Source of the DNA: Candidatus Aphodomonas merdavium
GTDB taxonomy: Bacteria; Bacillota; Clostridia; Christensenellales; Aristaeellaceae
Reading direction: 5' to 3'
Length of the DNA: 7,333 nt
NCBI GenBank assembly: GCA_018715585.1
Contig: DVLH01000041.1
Location: forward strand, 1-7,333
Shown: one piece after another, positions 5,361 to 7,333 of the stretch
How the letters are laid out: each line of letters opens with the position of its first letter
How positions within the stretch are numbered: position 1 is the first letter of the stretch
Program-made: the position numbers and the translations under genes
Notes under the pieces: generated by a model
The model's input: only the letters and a program-made list of their open reading frames with translations
Told to the model about the DNA's origin: nothing
The model's database searches: none

Positions 5361-6608
5361 ATGCACAAAGACGAAGAAATCCTCCTGCTGCAGATGGAGG
5401 GCGCGCTGGCGCCGTCTACCGGCTGCACGGAGCCTTCCGCCCTTGCGCTCAACGCGGCGACCGCACGCCGTCATGCCCAGGGGGAAATCCGCTCTATAGA
5501 CATCCGCCTGGATGCTTACCTCTTTAAAAATGCGATGGTCGTGGGCATACCGGGCGCGGATACGCGCGGCGTGCCGATGTGCGTAGCGCTCGGCGTGACG
5601 GCGGGCGACGCCGATGCAGGGCTGGACGTGCTGCACACGGTAACCCCGCAGGCGCTTGAAAAAGCCAAAGCGCTGCTTGATAAAATCCATCTTTCCATCG
5701 CCAATAACGTTTCCGAGCTGTTCATCGAGACGACGCTGGAAACCGACTCGGACTGCGTGCGCGTAATTACCTACCGCCAGCACGACAACATCGTCGATAT
5801 CTCCCACCCGCCTTTCACGCCCTTTTCCACGCAGGAAGGCGAGCGCCCCACGCCCGTCATCCAGCGCTACACGCTCGACCATTTCCTCGACCTGGCCGCC
5901 ACGGTACCGCTGGAGCGGCTGGCTTTTCTGCGCAAAGCGGTCGCAATGAACACGCGCATCTACGAAAAGGGCGAAAGCCTGCGCATGGAGCGTTTTATCG
6001 CCCCGGGCGGAAGCGCCGCCAGCGCGTCCGACGCCGCCAAGCGCATGGCCGGCACGGCCTCCTACGCTCGCATGAGCGGCGTACCGCTGCCCGTTATGAC
6101 GGCCACGGGAAGCGGCAACCAGGGGATTACGCTTTATCTGACGATGGAAGCCGTCGCCCGCCATCTAGGCATTGACGAAGAAGAAAAGCTGCGCGCCATG
6201 GCGCTGGCAAGCCTGGTAAACATCTACATCAAGAGCTTTATCGGGGAGCTTTCCTCCGTATGCGCATGCGGCGTTTCCAGCGGCCTGGCGGCGTCGATGG
6301 GCGTTGTGCGGATGCTTGGCGGCGGCAAGCGCAACATGCTCCTTGCCGCGCGCAATGTGCTGGGCTCCATCAGCGGCATGATCTGCGACGGTGCCAAAGA
6401 GGGATGTGCCAACAAGGTTGCGCTCTCCGCAGGGCTTGCCGTAGAATCCGCCCTGATGGCGGTAGAGGACGTTGGCATCGGCGCAGACAACGGCATTTTG
6501 GACGAAAGCTTTGAAGGGCTTGTATCCCATCTTGCACAGCTTGTCAACGTCGGCATGGGCGCAACAAACCGCACCATCGTCGATATTATGCTCGACGGCG
6601 CGCAATAA
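5361..6608 (+). CDS. L-cysteine desulfidase / UPF0597 family (CyuA-like)
   Basis: A 415-residue protein of the UPF0597/CyuA (YhaM) family, related to the alpha chain of iron-sulfur serine dehydratases. Characterised members break L-cysteine into pyruvate, ammonia and sulfide using a [4Fe-4S] cluster. Seen: PSTGCTEPSALAL (18-30) with Cys22, FKNAMVVGIPGADTRG (55-70), TATGSGNQGI (247-256), SSVCACGVSSGLAAS (298-312) with Cys301 and Cys303, and MICDGAKEGCANK (340-352) with Cys342 and Cys349. These cysteines are the candidate cluster ligands. The full family length is present. The ATG at 5361 is chosen because AAGGA lies ten bases upstream and family similarity begins there; an open frame back to 5259 would run through the promoter. 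It is single-gene by context, with its own promoter and terminator. A serine-deaminating role cannot be excluded. Confidence 0.9.
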   Translation: MHKDEEILLLQMEGALAPSTGCTEPSALALNAATARRHAQGEIRSIDIRLDAYLFKNAMVVGIPGADTRGVPMCVALGVTAGDADAGLDVLHTVTPQALEKAKALLDKIHLSIANNVSELFIETTLETDSDCVRVITYRQHDNIVDISHPPFTPFSTQEGERPTPVIQRYTLDHFLDLAATVPLERLAFLRKAVAMNTRIYEKGESLRMERFIAPGGSAASASDAAKRMAGTASYARMSGVPLPVMTATGSGNQGITLYLTMEAVARHLGIDEEEKLRAMALASLVNIYIKSFIGELSSVCACGVSSGLAASMGVVRMLGGGKRNMLLAARNVLGSISGMICDGAKEGCANKVALSAGLAVESALMAVEDVGIGADNGILDESFEGLVSHLAQLVNVGMGATNRTIVDIMLDGAQ

Positions 6609-6644
6609 CCGCCGTGCGCGCCGTGCAAACCGGCATCTATCTGG

Positions 6645-6682
6645 GCGACCGCATGGGAAATCCCGTGCGGTTCGCTTTTTTT
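6645..6682 (+). terminator. Rho-independent terminator of the cysteine desulfidase gene
   Basis: ACCGCATGGG (6648-6657) pairs with CCCGTGCGGT (6662-6671). The stem is continued by GCG/CGC across a one-base bulge (6645-6647 with 6673-6675). About 13 bp in total enclose a 4-base loop. Seven Ts follow at 6676-6682. It lies 37 bases past the stop codon. The opposite strand has no T-run, so it does not serve the convergent regulator gene. Confidence 0.93.
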
Positions 6683-6736
6683 GTTCCCTCCCCGGGCTTG
6701 CCCGCACGCAAACGAATTCGGCGGCTTCTTTCGCAT

Positions 6737-6757
6737 CCGCTGCAACCGTTGCTGCGG
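6737..6757. repeat. 21-base interrupted inverted repeat
   Basis: Half-sites CCGC-T-GCAAC (6737-6746) and GTTGC-T-GCGG (6748-6757) are mirror complements apart from one T:T position, around a single central C. No T-run follows on either strand, so it is not a terminator. It could be a protein-binding dyad or an RNA hairpin, or chance in GC-rich DNA. Confidence 0.5.
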
Positions 6758-6855
6758 CAGGCAAAGGCCCGGCGCAGCGGCAAAAGCTTTACCGTTTGGC
6801 GCGGCCGGTTTTTCCCCGGAGGGTTGGTTCCCCGCGCAGGACGGGCCGGCGCCTC

Positions 6856-6930
6856 CTACCGCGTCCCAAGCGCCATCAACGCATCACCGCAATCGGCGGT
6901 TTGCCTTGATGCCAAAGCGCTTTGCGACAT
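6856..6930 (-). CDS. Possible 24-residue small ORF after the XRE regulator gene
   Basis: Directly after the regulator stop codon (TAA, 6948-6946) the minus strand has AAAGGAGGG, a near-perfect Shine-Dalgarno, then eight bases, then ATG at 6930. The frame runs 24 codons to TAG at 6858-6856. The peptide (MSQSALASRQ..., one Cys, no membrane segment) resembles nothing I recognise. The ribosome site is the only strong evidence; it could also be the relic of a lost downstream gene. Confidence 0.22.
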   Translation of the reverse strand: MSQSALASRQTADCGDALMALGTR

Positions 6931-6945
6931 AAAGCCCGCCCTCCT

Positions 6946-7333
6946 TTACGGCGCCGCTTTTCTCAGCCTGCACAGCAGCCGTTGCTTCACCGCGCGCAGC
7001 TTGTCGGCCGACCGGCTTGTCATCACTGCGCCGACGATCATCATGCCAAACGTGACGCCCTGACAGAAGCTGCCCAAAAAGTTATCCGTCCGGTCAAGAA
7101 AAAGCAGCGTCATGGAAACGACGGCCGCCGCAAGGCCCGCAAGGAACATAAAATGCATGCGCCGGGTGATTTTCTTTCTTTCCTCTTTGCCGTAATCGGC
7201 GACCTTTCGCACGGTCTCTTCCAGTTCTTTATTCATTTTCCCATCCCTTCTCTGCCCGTCCAGAATCTCGCGAAGATCGACATCATAAAAATCGGCCATC
7301 TCGATGAGGATTTCCATATCCGGCAAGTTGCTG
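6946..7333 (-). CDS. XRE-family helix-turn-helix regulator with C-terminal membrane segments (5' end outside window)
   Basis: Only the last 128 residues are in the window. The first visible residues, SNLPDMEILIEMADFYDVDL and then REILDG, match the end of an XRE/Cro-type DNA-binding domain (PDxxxLxxLADFYDVxLxELLDG); the recognition helix itself is outside. A charged linker follows (about 25-58, with ETVRKVADYGKEE). Two hydrophobic helices come next, about 59-79 and 86-105, and then a basic tail ending at TAA 6946. This layout is common in Clostridia: a DNA-binding head tethered to the membrane. The TTG at 7326 is an internal Leu codon, not the start. Target genes are unknown; neighbours beyond the window edge would be the first candidates. 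Confidence 0.85.
   Translation of the reverse strand, partial: SNLPDMEILIEMADFYDVDLREILDGQRRDGKMNKELEETVRKVADYGKEERKKITRRMHFMFLAGLAAAVVSMTLLFLDRTDNFLGSFCQGVTFGMMIVGAVMTSRSADKLRAVKQRLLCRLRKAAP

Larger units (their letters stand above)
6609..6945. other. Intergenic region between convergent genes, rich in inverted repeats
   Basis: No convincing protein gene or known RNA is visible in this 337-base stretch. It begins with the desulfidase terminator. It then holds a 21-base interrupted dyad (6737-6757), a bulged hairpin (6766-6806) ending in GG and five Ts on the plus strand, and a 12-base perfect palindrome CAAAGCGCTTTG (6913-6924). Open frames crossing it are random by composition (Arg/Pro/Ala-rich, typical of GC-rich noncoding frames). 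I found no terminator for the minus-strand regulator gene within it. Confidence 0.6.

Noticed and set aside
6614..7063. 149-residue plus-strand open frame after the desulfidase gene
   Set aside because: It starts before and runs through the strong terminator, overlaps the XRE regulator on the other strand, and has Arg/Pro/Ala-rich composition typical of chance frames in GC-rich DNA.

Overview
The window comes from a GC-rich, spore-forming member of the Clostridia (Firmicutes). The evidence is the sporulation pair yabP-yabQ next to a divIC/ftsB gene, the Shine-Dalgarno sites (GGGAGG, AAGGAGGG types), the sigma-A-type promoters, and a tRNA gene without an encoded CCA. The high GC suggests a gut-type lineage such as Oscillospirales or Christensenellales, but that placement is inference. 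I see no transposase, phage, CRISPR or toxin-antitoxin signature. This looks like ordinary chromosomal core and housekeeping DNA, and I do not claim a new system.

Layout from left to right. (a) Bases 1-1123, plus strand: the 3' five-sixths or so of a MATE-family multidrug/sodium antiporter gene, ending in a strong intrinsic terminator (1147-1181). (b) A convergent minus-strand terminator (1240-1263) lies past the end of a class I SAM-dependent methyltransferase gene (1360 to about 2022). That gene has no ATG and starts just after a tRNA gene and its terminator. (c) 2043-2226, minus strand: a compact tRNA-Ser(GGA) unit with consensus promoter, tRNA and Rho-independent terminator. Its -35 box overlaps the stop codon of the preceding gene. 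(d) 2223-4251, minus strand: a tightly packed operon in the order yabP, yabQ, divIC/ftsB-like, ppx/gppA-like. Gaps are 0, 2 and 23 bases. (e) 4317-5231, minus strand: a sugar-phosphate nucleotidyltransferase-family gene with its own strong promoter, 65 bases upstream of yabP. (f) 5361-6608, plus strand: an L-cysteine desulfidase / UPF0597 (CyuA-like) gene, divergent from the nucleotidyltransferase. The two promoters lie back to back with their -35 boxes 12 bases apart. A very strong terminator follows the gene (6645-6682). (g) 6609-6945: an intergenic stretch with several inverted repeats and one possible tiny ORF. (h) 6946-7333, minus strand: the C-terminal part of an XRE-type regulator with two membrane segments, cut off by the window edge.

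How they fit together: yabP, yabQ and divIC are the classical Firmicutes arrangement linking endospore envelope/cortex formation with the division septum. The ppx/gppA-like gene is co-transcribed with them by spacing. The nucleotidyltransferase could feed the same operon by read-through, since no convincing terminator separates it from yabP. The desulfidase, the methyltransferase, the MATE transporter and the XRE regulator appear to be independent units.
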